Notes: generated from the sequence alone by a model not told the origin. DNA of 64,000 nt from Gentiana macrophylla (GCA_026214975.1 CM047807.1:72085824-72149823); one strand, 5' to 3'; positions 1 through 13,029 are shown, numbered from the stretch's first letter. Made by a program: numbers and translations.

Positions 1-50
1 AAAACAAAAAACAAAAAAAAAAATTTAGCAGGGAAAAAACAAGAGCTTAC

Positions 51-3000
51 CCTCTCCAATGTACTCAATTATAAAGTCCCCCTTTTTAATAGATTCAGCA
101 GCCACAGCACCCCAACCACAATGCGCAGTCTGAAAGACGGTAGAAAGAAAGCATCAGATAAAGATTGGTACAACCTGGTAGAAAGCAAATTACTTCGGTT
201 TGAAAATAAAAGAGTTGCATACTGATGCCCAAAAACAAATTTCACCTTTACTACCCTGATCTTTTTTTCTTTCCGGAATGGCCTGTTTGTGCACATATCA
301 GAACATCGGCATGCCTTTGAGCAGCTTATGCACTGAACCCTATTCCCAAAAAACTCATGTTATTAGCATGTAGAGACACGACAGTGATTCGAGTTGAAGG
401 GCACGTACTCAGTATAAGAAAAAGAAGCAATACCTACAAACACAATCTTCCTGGCATTCAGTGGATCGGCAATTAGTGCATCCAATATCAGCACCAGTAT
501 TATCTTTCTTTCTCTTGACAAGGTAAATATCTAATCTCGTTAAGCAATTTAAACAGTACAAGCTAAACATAGCCCTACTTGACCGTAAACGGTGGTCATA
601 TTACTCAAGCATTCGAAAAAGAAAAGCTTTATTCACTCAAGTTGCTGACAGAGGATACTTCGCCTGATGTGCACGTAAGGGGGTGGCATTGATGTGTTCT
701 CTACTGTGTCCTTCCAGCTCATGTCAATCTGGAATTCTTCCTTGACGTATGGCAAAGGTAAGCGCGAGAAAATGTCCTGAAAATTTTTCAAGAACAATGT
801 CAGTGAGATAATTAAAAAAGCTTAGTTTATCAGTGAGATAATATGGAGATTCTCACCTCTATATTATTTGCAGGAACCATTTTCTGCTTACACAAAGATA
901 TGTAAATCCAGTCAGACAACCTAATCCATAAAAAATGAGAATCAAATGATAAAGAGAAGCATGAAACTATAAAAGGGACAATAGGATAAATTGTAGCCAA
1001 TGATACCTATGCAGATATGAACTGCAAAATTAAAAAATGCAAATGAAAAGAATTTTTCTTTTTAAGTGATGGCATGCAAATTATTAAACTACAACTGAAG
1101 ACCTGAAGAAGTTTCAACTACAAATAGAAAAGTATAAAACTGAACAAAATAATGAAAATGACCTGTCCATCTAAGCGCCAGTTATCAGGGTGTCTCCAAC
1201 ATATAGCTTGCCCTGGGTGATCAGGAATTTGTATTACATGCTCTTTAAATGCTGCACACTTGTAATGTGATGTCATTTGACATCTCACACATCGCCACAA
1301 ATGGAACTTATCCTTGCACAGGTAGCATGCCTGTAAATTTGAAGAATACCATGAGTGAATAAGCATAAAGAGTGCTATAAACCAATGGATGTATAATGTT
1401 GACATGGCTTGTATGTACATGTGCTTTCGTTTCAACGAGGATATTCACTCCACAAGAACTTCAGACAAGCAAATAACGGTACACTTATAAATCTTCAACC
1501 AATTTCCACGGAAAAAACAATTATTAAAGACTCAGTACTTGAAATTACATGATGAGGGCACTTGAATGATTTCGCAGATGATAATCCAAGCCTTTCTGTT
1601 GCACATGTAAGGTGACAAACAACCTGACAGCCACGAATGGAGCAGAATATCTCCTCTTTAGGGTATATCAAAGTCCGGCATATACAACACTCGGCCTGGG
1701 ATTAAAAACAAAAACAATGTTATGTACTCAGGCATATAACATTCCTATAACAAGATTCTTGGTAGATACAACATTACCTAACTAGAGATGCAAAACAACT
1801 TACGAGCTGTTGATGGTACTTCCAGGATCTTTTAGGAAATGAAATAAATTCTATCTACATTTGCATCAAAATGCAACTATAATTAGTTTCTTGAATGCAT
1901 TTTGGATCAAGTTCTAGTGCCAAACTACATGAATAGTGAAGAAAAATAGAACCACCCATGCATGAAGAACCCGAAAGAGGGGAACAGTATTATCATTGAG
2001 TTACGACTTGCTTATTATCATTTTCAGTGCTAGCAGCGTATTATGAAACCACTGACAGAGCAACTTAACAACCAATGCTTGAAAAAAAAATACATGAAAA
2101 ATAAAGAGATGATTACTTCTGCTCAGGTTAAAATGTACTAGTGGTTTCACACTTGTCAAACTTGGATTGAAACTCTGGCATGAGAACTGATCATAAGGGT
2201 GAAATGCAGAAACAAGAGGGCTAAGGAGACAAAAAAGTTTTGAGTCGTTAAATTTAAAGCGAAGAACATGGATATTAAAATAGCTAGTATTCAACTATAG
2301 GCTCCTTCTCAGCTCTCATTCTATTCATCTTGTTTGAGCATATCAAAGAGGATGTTTGGTACATGACCTAATTTTACCAAATCCAGCTTCCACTAGAATG
2401 AAGTCATGCATATAGACGTGATTTAGACAACCCCATACAGCAAAACTTATGAGAATGGAATACCTAATATGCAAAATCTACTGGAAACAGACTGTTATAA
2501 TTATTTTGATTAAACAGAGAGACATACAGCTTTATACGCTAGAATGAAATTATAGACAAGGAAAAAAGGACACTTAAGCTCATCAGTAAGACACCACCAT
2601 CTAAATGCAAAAACAGAGGGCCATTTATAGAAAGAAAAAAAAAATATGTCAAAAGCAACAAGCTAATAAGGCCTATTAGAATATCAAATCAAAACATCAG
2701 CCGGCATAGATTCAGAAGTAAAAAAGGTAAAAATAGCAGCAAAATTACACCCAAACATCTCTGAAACTCTTTACAATTTATATATAAAAAGCCATAATAA
2801 CCCCAATAAATTGTAAATTACCAGTTTCGGAGCATGAATTAGAAAGGGAAAGTAGCATTTGTTCTCAGAAACCCCAGCATCAACCTTCCTCTGAACCCAC
2901 TCTTTCACGTACTCTTCCAAACCCGTGCTTTGCATCTTTTCAGCATTTCGAGACAAATCAACTAACCCAATCCCAATCCCGTTACAGCCACCGCCATTAC

Positions 3001-3184
3001 AGCTGCCGTTTTCTTTCACCTCGTCTTTCCGCTCCTCAGTATGACTATCCCGCAAGGAAATGGAGCTTGAATTTTCGGAATCTTGGAACTTTGGCGGTCC
3101 ACAGGAAATGGGTTTGACGAAAATCGGCTGAGGTATTAAGGGTAAAGATGACGCCGGAGAGGATGAAGGGTTCAGGTCCGGCAT
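51..3184 (-). CDS. ASHR3: ASHR3-like PHD/SET histone-lysine methyltransferase, 5' part (8 exons)
   Basis: Predicted chromatin enzyme that methylates histone H3 lysine in the nucleus (family knowledge: plant ASHR3/SDG4, Ash1-related group). Exons read on the minus strand: 2822-3184, 1549-1695, 1163-1330, 857-883, 659-776, 434-530, 246-339, 51-129. All introns have GT-AG ends and phase is kept through every junction. Visible in order: a Ser/Pro-rich N-terminus; a conserved segment around EEYVKEWVQRKVDAGV; a PHD-like Cys/His cluster (AECCICR, then CSIRGC, CPHH, CYLCK, WRCVRC, ICWRHPDNWRLDG); a Cys-rich AWS pre-SET domain (IGCTNC, CQEDCVCR, CISCSKACRC); and the start of SET (AHCGWGAVAAESIKKGD, IIEYIGE). 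The last intron donor is at 45-50, so the catalytic rest of SET is outside the window. The start is the ATG at 3184. The family assignment is confident; orthology to ASHR3 itself is inferred. Confidence 0.88.
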
Positions 3185-3540
3185 TTCTTTGATGAGCTAA
3201 AAATGGCTGCAGATCAAATTGTTTGTACTTTAAAAGAGAAAGAAAAGAGCAATTACATCCTCGTTGAAGCTTAGCTTCTGCAGATTCCTTAACTAGGTGA
3301 CCGAGCGAGGAGGGAGTGTGGGGGGGGGGGGGGGGGATGGAGTGGGTAGTGGTTAAGGAGGGTAAGGGGAAGTGGGGAAGGGGTTAGAGCTAGGGGTAGG
3401 CGGGGGTTAAGATGGTCGCGAGTGGTCGAGACCCTATGTGTGATTTTGGCGGGAACGATTTTCTGGTGATTTAAAAGGTAGAATTGTTTTATAAAAAAAA
3501 AGGTAGAATTAATTATTTTTCAAAAAAAAGGAAGAATAAC
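3185..3540 (-). promoter_or_regulatory. 5' flank of the ASHR3-like gene with a 17-G run
   Basis: The region directly upstream of the ATG holds a purine-rich stretch with an uninterrupted run of 17 G at 3320-3336, followed by further GGGG and GTGG blocks to about 3410. On the gene's own strand this is a C-rich tract, so the template could form a G-quadruplex near the 5' UTR. I see no clear TATA box. The extent of promoter and 5' UTR is inferred only from position. Exact G-run length is unreliable in any assembly. Confidence 0.4.
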
Positions 3541-3790
3541 CTTACTAAGGAGTTCCTCTGATAGAAACACTACGTGGCGGAGATCTGGACCATTACGATT
3601 TCTCTGGGAGCTCGCTTAGAGAGGAGCTAACTACGTGACAGGATCTGGACCACACAGTTTCCTGAGGTGGAATACACAATGCCCTGTGTGTGGAAATTGT
3701 ATAATCCAGATCTTCTTGCGTAGCTTCCCTACACTCGAAAGTCCTACAAGTAGAAACGACCCTTAATTGATCTAGAACATCCCAAAACAT
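3541..3790. repeat. Foldback repeat with internal inverted repeat
   Basis: Two 21-bp arms, 3642-3662 and 3692-3712, are inverted complements at about 17 of 21 positions (arms begin GATCTGGA). A further GATCTGGACC-type motif lies just upstream near 3581-3591, and the two blocks carrying ACTACGTG look duplicated. It resembles a decayed foldback MITE. No terminal repeat or target duplication could be fixed. An ORF that crosses it has no recognisable product. Confidence 0.4.
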
Positions 3791-3984
3791 TTTTGTTTTT
3801 AGTGGAACATCTGCACAATTTGATGCACAGAATTATACATAACTCGATTTTTTATTTTTTTTATTTTGAAGAAATACATAACTCGATTTGAACCACAGAA
3901 TTCATAAAATACAACTAACGCCTAACAAAATAGTAATAGCATTTCCGTTGATAACAAATAGGAGTATCTTTTATGTGTATCAAA

Positions 3985-4247
3985 TTGTCCGTCCCATAAT
4001 AAGTGTCGCATTTTAAAAAAATTGTCATAAAAGTGTCTACTTTATATTACCAACATTTAATGTTTATTTTCCAAAGAAGATCTTGCTTAATCAAACGTTT
4101 ATTTATTATTTCATTTTACATCCCAAAACAAACATTTATTATTTGTTAGGGGTAAGTATGTCGATATAGTATAAAACACAACACATTAATTACATTTCTT
4201 AATACGCGTGAAGCTAAAAAGAGGACACTTAATTTGGGACGGAGGTA
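3985..4247. mobile_element. Stowaway-like MITE
   Basis: Non-coding AT-rich element of about 260 bp with inverted ends. The left end reads GTCCGTCCCATAATAAGTGTC and the right end is its near complement, GACACTTAATTTGGGACGGAG. These match the well known plant Stowaway (Tc1/mariner-type) terminal consensus CTCCCTCCGTCCC. TA follows the right end; the left terminal bases have decayed, so the exact start is approximate. Confidence 0.7.
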
Positions 4248-5408
4248 GTAACTATTTAAGAAAAAAAAAAAATTGTGTAAATATATCATTTTAATTAGAT
4301 TGACATCATTGTATTGTCCTAAAACCGTATGTATGATGCAAAGAGAAAGGTTTAACTCAATAGTTTATTGTATTTAGATTGTTTGTAAACTTTCCATTTT
4401 CTCCATACCTTGCACGGAAGTCGAACCTTTCATTCTAGTTTAACTGTAATTACAACGCATAAGGCCGTTTGATAAATTTGTTGTCTGAAGTATGAAGTAT
4501 GAAGTCTGAAATATGATTTCTGAATAAGTTAAATAATTGAATTATTTAAATGTTAAAAGTGTTTAGATTGTTTGATAACACGGTGCATATGAAAACTAAA
4601 AAATGATTTATTTTTCTAAAAGTTTATCCGTGCATACTTTGATTGAAGAAAAAAAAAGCTACAAAGATTATCTTCATCTTACTTTAGTATGTTTGATAAT
4701 TGCATTTGAATGATTATAATATGTTTCATAATTATTTCGTTACATACTTTCATATATTTAAAAACATATAGAACACAAGCTAGTTGTTTTCTACAGTCAC
4801 TGGAAGCTTTGACGTCAAAATGATAATTCTAAAATGTTTACAATAGATTTAAGTGTTAAATGGTGGAATTTTGGCTAAGGGGATCCTTGAGGTGGAGGTG
4901 CCTTCAAGCTGCTGAACGGATGTTCTTTGCTCTCTGATGATGATGATCTTTTCCTCTCAGTCCAAAATTAGCTTAAATCGCACTATTCTGCTTTTTTTTA
5001 TTATGTAATTTGGCATGCGCCGTAATAACTTCGGTGCACGCCAATTGTAACAGAGTGGTTGAGAAGTGACACCGCAATAAATGCACCTGCAATTATATCC
5101 TTTGATGTCTCGGCGCGCGTCGTAATTTGTCTCGGTTTGCGCCGAGACATCACATGCATAGCAAAATGAATGAAACCGAGCCCTCCCTAATTTTCTTCTG
5201 CTTAAATGGCTCAATCAAATCTTGATATTTTTATTCCACACTCTCGTAATCACTGCAAAACATCAAAACAAAAATGCCACGAGTAATTCTGAGAATGAAA
5301 TAAAACTAATAGATTCTTAAAATATGATAAAATGTTGGATATTTATTGTGTCTACACAAAATTAGAGGTGATTCGATTTATAGCAAAACTATATATTTAA
5401 AGAAATAG
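4248..5408. other. Intergenic AT-rich DNA with GC-rich hairpins
   Basis: No gene is recognised. Two GC-rich palindromic patches stand out in otherwise AT-rich DNA: an imperfect inverted repeat at about 5010-5044 (TTGGCATGCGCC against GGTGCACGCCAA) and a perfect 10-bp stem at 5107-5116 and 5139-5148 (GTCTCGGCGC). An 85-codon minus-strand frame at 4957-5214 spans them, but it has no family signature and is probably incidental. Confidence 0.4.
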
Positions 5409-5419
5409 TGTAAAATATC

Positions 5420-6375
5420 GTGGAATTTGATCATCCGGTTGACATACATCAATGTACATGCAAATACTTGGGCATGCCTTTTGTTATTGGGCGGAACAAA
5501 TGGCAGGTTTTCGATTTTCTCCGGGAAAATATATGGAAGAAATTATTAGGATGGAAAGATAAACTCATTTCTCCGGCTGGCAAAAAGGTTATGATTAAAT
5601 CGAGTCAGCAAACTATACCACGTTCATTATGTAGTGTTTTAAAATCCCTGTCACGCTAGTTCAAGAGATTGATAGGTGCATTTGCGGCTTTTTTTTGGGG
5701 GGGGGGGGGGACACTAAGACTAAATGGAAGGTACATTGGCATAATTGGGATACGTGCTTCTTACCCAAAAATCTAGGTAGGATGGGCTTTCGTAACTTGG
5801 AGTGTTTTAATCTAGCCTTGCTGGCCAAGCAGTCGTGGCGACTCTTCACTTATCCAACAACACTTGCGAGCCGGGTTCTTAATGCGAAGTACCACCCCGG
5901 GTATGACTATCATGGCTGCAGGGTTGGGTAGGTGGTCATCAGTCCTATAGAGAGAGACGGGACCTATGCATACATGGGTTGCAGTGGCGGATTGGGGATG
6001 GAAGTTCGGTATAAGTTTTTCATGACGCCTGGGTATTTAGGCCGCCTTCTTTCCTCCTAGCTCATTCGTCCCACTCTATGCCTACAGATAGTAAGGTTCA
6101 TGATTTGCTTTTACCAGGCGTCAAATAGTGGAATCTGCCTCTCATCAAACAAGAGTTTCAGGCCTGGAGGTGGATGCGATTCTTCAGACTCCTATTGCAG
6201 GTAGTTCGCACCTTGATAAATTGATCCGGCATTATGATTGCAGAGGTAGATATAAAGTCAAATCAGGCTATTTCCTTGCCTTGAGTTTGTATAGAGGTTT
6301 GCCTGATTCCGTACACGCATCTTCATCTTCGGGGCCAAATAAGGTGTGGTGGGAGGTCTGGAAGGTTATTGTGCC
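5420..6375 (+). pseudogene. LINE ORF2 remnant: RT C-terminal part and zinc-binding-like region
   Basis: Decayed reading frames match the segment of plant L1 ORF2 that follows the RT catalytic core. Visible landmarks are CKYLGMPFVIGRNK, the WKDKLISPAGKKVMIKS block, then after a frame change near the G-run at 5695 the KVHWHNWDTCFLPKNLGRMG and FNLALLAKQSWRL motifs. Further on come a WRIGDG-type segment, RYKVKSGYFLAL and VWWEVWKVIVP. At least three frame changes are needed. The RT active site itself is missing, which fits 5' truncation at 5409. The fragment stops at the GTGCC target duplication of the LTR element at 6376. Confidence 0.75.
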
Positions 6376-8201
6376 TGCTTGATATACAAAAACCCGAATC
6401 CGGATCCGATCCATAATTGGATCGTCATTTCTAATTCACAGCACCGATCGAGACGCTCGATCATGCACAGCGGAAGCTACGAATTAAATTCGCATTCGAT
6501 TTTACCACGATTTAATTCATATGATTAATTAATATAAATACAAAAGGGTAGAAATTTACCCAACAGAAGAAGGAACCGCAACCGATAAAAGAAAAGTCGC
6601 AGTCTTCTGGATTGTATCTCCAAGCAACGACTGGTGGACGTCGATCCTCGTAGTAAAACCTCCTTGAATATGTTCAAGAAAAACCTAGATTTTTCTTCTC
6701 CTAATGGCTAGAACAAGAAACTAATTTTTCTTTTCTTTTTGATAAAGGTGGCGAAAATTTTATGATCATATTGTATTGGGAGGAACTCTCTTTATATAGG
6801 AAATTAACTAGTCAAATGAGAGTTATCATTTTCACAATACAATTACCATTTTCCGTAAGGAAAAGAAATTTGCCATAAAATAAGAGATCATTCTCATACA
6901 AGAGATAAAATCAATCTCTTGTTTTTTTCATTCATTATCTAACAAATAAATAATTAATTAATTACACATGTGACATAATCTAGGAAAATTTATTTCCTAA
7001 TTTCCTCAACATGTGTGGCACCACTTTGCCATTATAATTAATAGAAAATGTCTAGTCTGTTTTATATATTATTCACCAAATAAATAATATTCGCATATTC
7101 ATTAAATATACCAACTATTTAATTTATTCTCGAGGTTCCACAAGACGAGAAAACACTCGCGTGTTAGGAGCCAACCCGGGGACCATGGACCTATAACCAG
7201 TAGCTACAATGAATTGGATAAAATATTCATCGAACAGAATATTTCTACTCAATTTATTAATTTTGGAATTACGCCACCATAAATCCGAAACTGAACTCTA
7301 TCGATTATAGATATAACTTATACTCAAAACGTCGAGTCAATAAGTGTCCATTGATATAATCATTACATACATACTAACCCTCCGTAGACTATCCGTAACG
7401 AAGCGGGATTATTTCCGTAAACCTTCTTCACTACATCTTATCTTTATTTACCATCAACCCACTAGTGATCAATTAGTTCATAACCAATATGAACTCGGCC
7501 GATCAATCAGTTTCTAGGATTAAGGGGATTGTCTTTCTACTTCCCGCAGGAAGGAATAGATTCCATATCTGTGGGACACGTACTTCTCACTCATTCCAGA
7601 ATAGTGTCAACGTGAAAGTGATTCGGACCGCACCTCTTAGCAATCCTTAACGAACACATCAAACCCTATCTTGAAACAAGTAGGAGTATGCAATCACTTT
7701 AGGATTAAGGTTAATCCATATATGATCATCTTGTGATTTAATGAGATTTCTCAATCACAGATTTATATGAGAAATACAGATTAAATCGGTCAAGTCTTAT
7801 ATGACTATATCATATATAAATGCCACACTTAAATAACCAATATCGACGGTCCGGATAAGACGATCACATCTTAAAGTGTTTTGAGCGTATTAATGGTGGT
7901 TTAATCAATAGACCCCATACTTTGATTAAGTTCACCACGGGCTAACAGTTCAAGTGTATCACCATAAACTTAATCCTCGCATGTGACACACACTAAGTTA
8001 TATGGCTATATATGATACAACTTAGGGTTTTCAGTAGTGTATTACTTACAAGCACGAAGCAAGTAATAAGATGAGAATAAATCTGTCATTTATTAATTAT
8101 AAAAACAATTACAGAAATTGTCTTTCGGACGCTACTTCCAACAATCTCCCACTTGCCCGTATAGACAAGTAACAATTGTCTTTCGGGCACTACATCCAAC
8201 A
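6376..8201 (-). mobile_element. Deleted LTR retrotransposon (LTR family A): 5' LTR stub + PPT + full LTR
   Basis: Flanked by an exact 5-bp target duplication GTGCC (6371-6375, 8202-8206), so it is an independent insertion into the LINE. In minus orientation it starts with TGTTGGATGTAGTGCCCG (8201 down to about 8169), passes into a 25-bp internal tail containing CAAGTGGGAGAT (about 8168-8144), which looks like a polypurine tract, and then into a full LTR starting TGTTGGAAGTAGCG at 8143 and ending TATATCAAGCA at 6376. Nearly all of the 5' LTR and internal region is gone. No coding sequence remains. The LTR is homologous to the plus-strand solo LTR starting at 8533. Confidence 0.82.
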
Positions 8202-8206
8202 GTGCC

Positions 8207-8532
8207 GCCGTGAGTTCACCACTATTTATAGTGGTGCATGCAGAATTGCATGCCGATTGGGGAACAACTCGCCAAACGTAATATGGATTTGGGCTAGTGT
8301 TTGGCATATGGCAGGAGATGAAGTCTTTACGTCATGTACTTTTTGAGTATGCCTATGCTAGGGAGATCTGGACTGCCTCACCTTTTGGTAGTCAGCAGTT
8401 GAACCGTGGGTCGAGCTTTAAGGATTTTTTCGGAGCAGTGACAACGCGTTATACTCCATATGAGGTCTTCACCTTTTGTATGCTTCTTTGGAACTTATGG
8501 AAAGCCCGTTGCAATGCTGTCTTTGTAGATGC
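8207..8532 (+). pseudogene. LINE ORF2 remnant, middle block
   Basis: Continuation of the LINE frame after the GTGCC duplication. Landmarks are a MPIGEQLAKRNMDLG-like stretch in a shifted frame, then SLRHVLFEYAYAREIW and FCMLLWNLWKARCNAVF, typical of the RT zinc-binding to RNase H linker of plant L1 elements. One Cys of the zinc-binding motif appears replaced by Tyr (FEYAY where FECAY is usual). The block ends at GATGC, the target duplication of the next solo LTR. Confidence 0.7.
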
Positions 8533-9022
8533 TGTTGGAAGTAGCGCCCGAAAGACAATTTAGGTAATTGTTTTTTGAAATAATAAATGACAGATTTATT
8601 CTCATCTTATTACTTGCTTCGTGCATGTAAGTAATACACTACTGAAAACCCTAAGTCGTATCATATGTAACCATATAACTTAGTGTGTGTCACACATGAG
8701 GATTAAGTTTATGGTGATACACTTGAACTTTTAGTCCGTGGTGAACTTAATCAAAGTATGAGGTCTATTGATTAAACCACCATTAATGCACCCAGAACAC
8801 TTTATGGTGTGACCGTCTTATCCGGACCGTCGATATTGGTTATCTAAGTGGGACATTTATATATGATAAGAGTCATATAGGACTGGACCGATTTAATATG
8901 AGTTTCTCATATACATCCGTGATTGAGAAATCTTATTAAATCACAAGATGATCATATATGGATTAACCTTAATCCTGATGTGATTGCATACTCCTGCTGG
9001 TTTCAGGATAGGGTTTGATGTG

Positions 9023-11026
9023 TGATATACTACTTTTATATGATTAAATATACGTTATATTATTATGTTTTATCAACGAATTCTATATAAAATATATGAA
9101 ATTATGATATAAATATTATGAAATGTTAATCTTTATAATTTAGAGTAGTTAGTAGTAAAACTTAGTAATAATAGTAAAAAGTTATCATTTTGTACCGATT
9201 TTAGTAAATCGGAATGTCGTGTTAGATTTACGTGGGTATTTGTGGTATTTTATTGCAGATGTATAAGCCAAGACCCCGAGAATCGACATTTTGAAGTATA
9301 ATCATATCTCTGAAAGGATATAGAGAAGGTCACGAGCTTAAGTGGTCAAGTGGTCAATCGAAGTGGTCAAGTGGCTAATCGATTTAATTTAGTGGTAATC
9401 GAGAAATATCTTCGACAAACGAATGGCTCATCAAAACGACATTTTCTGAAGAAGAGTTCTTCATGAAAGTTGTAGATTTTTCCGAGAGCTTTCCGATGCC
9501 TCTTGAATCATGTTGTTTGGAGATCCAGAACTCGAGATATGAATTTTAGAAGTTTTATTCCAAAATATATAAATTATATCCGAAAATTGGAAATTAAGGG
9601 GAGATGAATGTGATGATTACACCGCCCAGTCCGGCTATGACCCGGCCCGGTCCGGCCTCAATCCCATTTTCTATATAAGGAGCCTCAGATGCAACAGACG
9701 GAGTGTACCAATATATATATACATATAGCATATATATATATATATCTCCTTCTTATTTTCTTTTAGTTAGTAGTTGTAAATAGGCCTTACGCCAAAAATA
9801 ATAATACCGTAGTATTGTTGTAATGCTCGGGAAATTATCGGAAGTTCGGTGTTGTTGAAGTCGTTGTAATATCCGGAAGAATACGACCTCTGATTCAGCA
9901 TTTGTAATCGGGTAAAATTTCTAAAGTATTTATGTTTGTTATGTTTGTTTTTATCTTTTTAGTCGTTATAATGTTTTTAGGCTAAATCTAATAACTAGCC
10001 AAAGTTATGTAATCGTTTTATTTCGATCTTTTTGGTAAAGGAATGTTGTTTAAGTAAAATTTCACTAAAATTGAGTTAATTGAATCTTTTTCTATTTTGC
10101 AACGTATTGATAATATTCGTATTGAAGTAATTAACCAAGATGAATCGCAACATATAACCTAACGATGAACCGACCGAGAGAAGTTAGGATATGAGATAAA
10201 AGATAGAAAACCGGAGGGTAAAATTGGCCGTATAAAGCGTGACAACGGAATCCTATTTCCTACCCGGGGACAGATTTGTCTTGGGAAAGATGAATCTTAT
10301 TAGGAAATAGTGTTAAATCAACGGTTTAATTGAAACTAACACCGGAAAGTTAAATCGATCCGCCTGACAACCGGAGCCTTTTGAATAACATCGGCCGTCT
10401 GACAAACGGAATAACCTCTTTTATCCGGGGTAGATTTGTACTCGGTACCTGTTCAGATTAACTGAGATTAGCATGGGGCAGTTGTGGAGATTAAACTGAT
10501 GACAAGTTGACTTATGACAATTTCATACGCTCGTGTGAGGAGGAATTGTTAACCTCAGGAGTGCACCGTTTCATTTACTCAATTGGACCTAATATAAAAG
10601 GAAAGATCGAGCACATTCCGTTTACTGAAAAGGATCGTATAAATCAATTATATAAACTTTGGCTAGTTCTATAAAATTATCTGTCTAGTATATTATTATA
10701 AATTATATATTGGTATCTATATATTTATATATATATATATTTTACAATCTATGTACATCTATATATATTTATATATCTATATATATTATATTAGAATAAC
10801 TTTTAAATTACGCATTTACTTTCTGTTAAATAGAATAGTAGTAATCTGTGTTATAAAATTGCGGTTTAGATCGAGTTAATAACAGCTCTTTGGTGTTTAA
10901 CCACACTTAAAAGAATTACCACGTTTCCCTGAGGATTCGACACTCTGACTCACCACACTAGCACTACAGTTTGACCCGATACACTGTCGGTTAAGGACTG
11001 GAATAGCACTAGAAAAGGCCACGTCA
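9023..11026 (+). mobile_element. Solo LTR, 2.0 kb, related to the Athila-like LTR family
   Basis: Begins TGATATACTACT and ends GGCCACGTCA, inside an exact 5-bp duplication ATGTG (9018-9022, 11027-11031). Several stretches (around 9180-9300 and 9410-9560, including GAATGGCTCATCAAAACG and TCATGAAAGTTGTAGAT) match the LTR body at 17346-19577 but are clearly diverged, so it belongs to a related but distinct gypsy family. It carries an AT microsatellite near 9711-9745 and another near 10715-10790. No internal region and no coding sequence. Confidence 0.8.
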
Positions 11027-11159
11027 ATGTGTTCGTTAAGGATCGCTAAGAGGCGCGGTCCGAATCTCTTTCATGTTGGCACTATTCTGGAATGAGTGAG
11101 AAGTGTGTGTCTCACAGATATGGAATCCATTCCTTCCTGCGGGAAGTAGAAAGACAATA

Positions 11160-12893
11160 TGTTGGTCCCTTGGAAAGGCTAACACAAGTTTAGAGGGGGG
11201 GGGTGAATAAACTTGTCACCAAAAACTTTTCTTAAGCTGGGTTTTAAACAAATTATGGTTCAGTTAAAATTTGTGTGGAGTTAAGCTGACTGAGTTGAGT
11301 TTAAGTCAAACTGACTTAATCAAAACTGAGTCAACCGGCAACGGATATTATTCTAGCCTTTTTCTTGATCTTGTTATTCTTTTATGAAAACTGAGTGTGG
11401 TAAACTGAATTCTGATGAATGTCAGTTTGTGAACTGTGAAGTGTATAACACTCAATTATCAAAATGTTGTAAGTAGATGTTGAGTAAATAAATGCGTAAA
11501 GTAAATAAGGAAAATATTATAGAGGTTCCAGGTGGTGTAATCATGTACGTCCTCTCTTCCCCTGTGGTGCGGAGGAAAATTCCACTAGAACTTCTTGAAG
11601 TGAACTGTTACAAAAAGTCCTAAACAATAGTCCTTGGCTAATCCCTATCTTCACTATTTAAACAGTTGTAGAACAGGTAGAATTGCTGTTCTTCAATTGC
11701 TTGAACATTGGTCCTTAGAGGGTTGAATTGCCTCTTCACCAGCTACCACCACAAACACAGATCGCCTGATTGCTGTCAGAATAACTGTCCTTGACAAAAC
11801 CTTCCTGGTTTGCTTCACAGTCTAAACCTTTGATATAGAATCAAGGTTGGATTGAGAATCAATGAATTGATTATTGTTTGTGGTTCTTCAAAGTGTCTGA
11901 TCCTTGATAAATTCTTTGTAGATTGAACACTTGAAGAAATTCTTGATATGATCTTGTTATAGCACAGAGATGATAGCAATTCGAATGATTAATGCACAAG
12001 TTAATTCTTTTTAAATCTCTGTATCTTGATCCTTGGTGCAAGGTTCTCTATTTATAGTGTGAGGTCCAACGTTCATTTGGCTTGAATTCGAATTGTATCA
12101 ACGTCTATTTTGTAACGGATATATTTTCTGACCGTTCTGTTGTGTCAGTATTTCATCCAATAAAATTGATTCCTTTATAACGTTCGACTGTACTATCAGT
12201 TTGTTGGATGACTGACATATAAAACTGAGTTTCCTTATCAGTTTTATACTGAGATTATCACTTGTCAGTTTCTTGACAGACTTGGAGCATTAACTGAGAG
12301 TTTACTCTTCTTTAAATATCAGTACTCCAGTTTTTCATCTGATTATAATTGACTTAATCAAAGTACACCATAACTCATTATCTTCTAAGAATTCATTGTC
12401 CTTATGATTCTTAGGTCTTCATACAAGATCCATAAAGTCAGTTCAGGTCACCACAATCTTGGCTGAAATCTAACTTTACAGTCTCGACGTAGTCTTCATA
12501 ACTGAGTTTGAGCCCTGAGTTCTTCATCTTCTATAACTGAGTCTGTGACCCTCAGTTCTTCAATCTTCTAGATAAGCCAACTGAGTCTGTGTCCTCAGCG
12601 GAACTTATCTTCTTCACTTCATATAGGGTGTAGTCGGAGTCGGTTTGTTTACCTTGATGATTTCTGTTTTCTAAATGACTTCGGTTTCGATTTACGACAC
12701 ACTAACTATTACAGTGCTTGTCTGATGTAACCTATACAAATATCAGACTCTAGTAAAGCCTAAACATTCAGTTCTAGACATCTTTTAGCTTTTCACTATA
12801 ACAGCTAGCTTCAGCACTTCATCAATGAGGTTAAGGTAATACTTAGAATAATTACGATGAATTATCATCAAAACATAAATTTTATTTCCAACA
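11160..12893 (+). mobile_element. Solo LTR, probable Ty1/copia SIRE/Maximus type
   Basis: A 1.73-kb insertion starting TGTTGGTCCCTTGG and ending ATTTCCAACA, with an imperfect 5-bp flank repeat CAATA/CAATC. The start, with TTTAGAGGGGGGGGGTGAATA shortly inside, is typical of LTRs of the large copia SIRE/Maximus group (established knowledge, matched by eye). No coding sequence. It interrupts the solo LTR of family A exactly between AAGACAAT and CCCCTTA, and the neighbouring copies of family A confirm the empty site. Confidence 0.72.
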
Positions 12894-13029
12894 CAATCCC
12901 CTTATTTTTTAATCCTAGAAACTGATCGATCGGCCGAGTTCGTATTGGTTATGAACTAATTGATCACTAGTGGGTTAATGGTAAATAAGGATAAGATGTA
13001 TTGAAGAAAGTTTACGGAAATATTCCTAC

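Noticed and set aside
2001..2294. 97-codon minus-strand frame in the ASHR3-like gene
   Set aside because: Lies wholly in the large intron between exons 1 and 2; no acceptor/donor use or family match.
4957..5214. 85-codon minus-strand frame with several Cys
   Set aside because: Cys residues come from the GC-rich palindromes; spacing does not fit a known finger.
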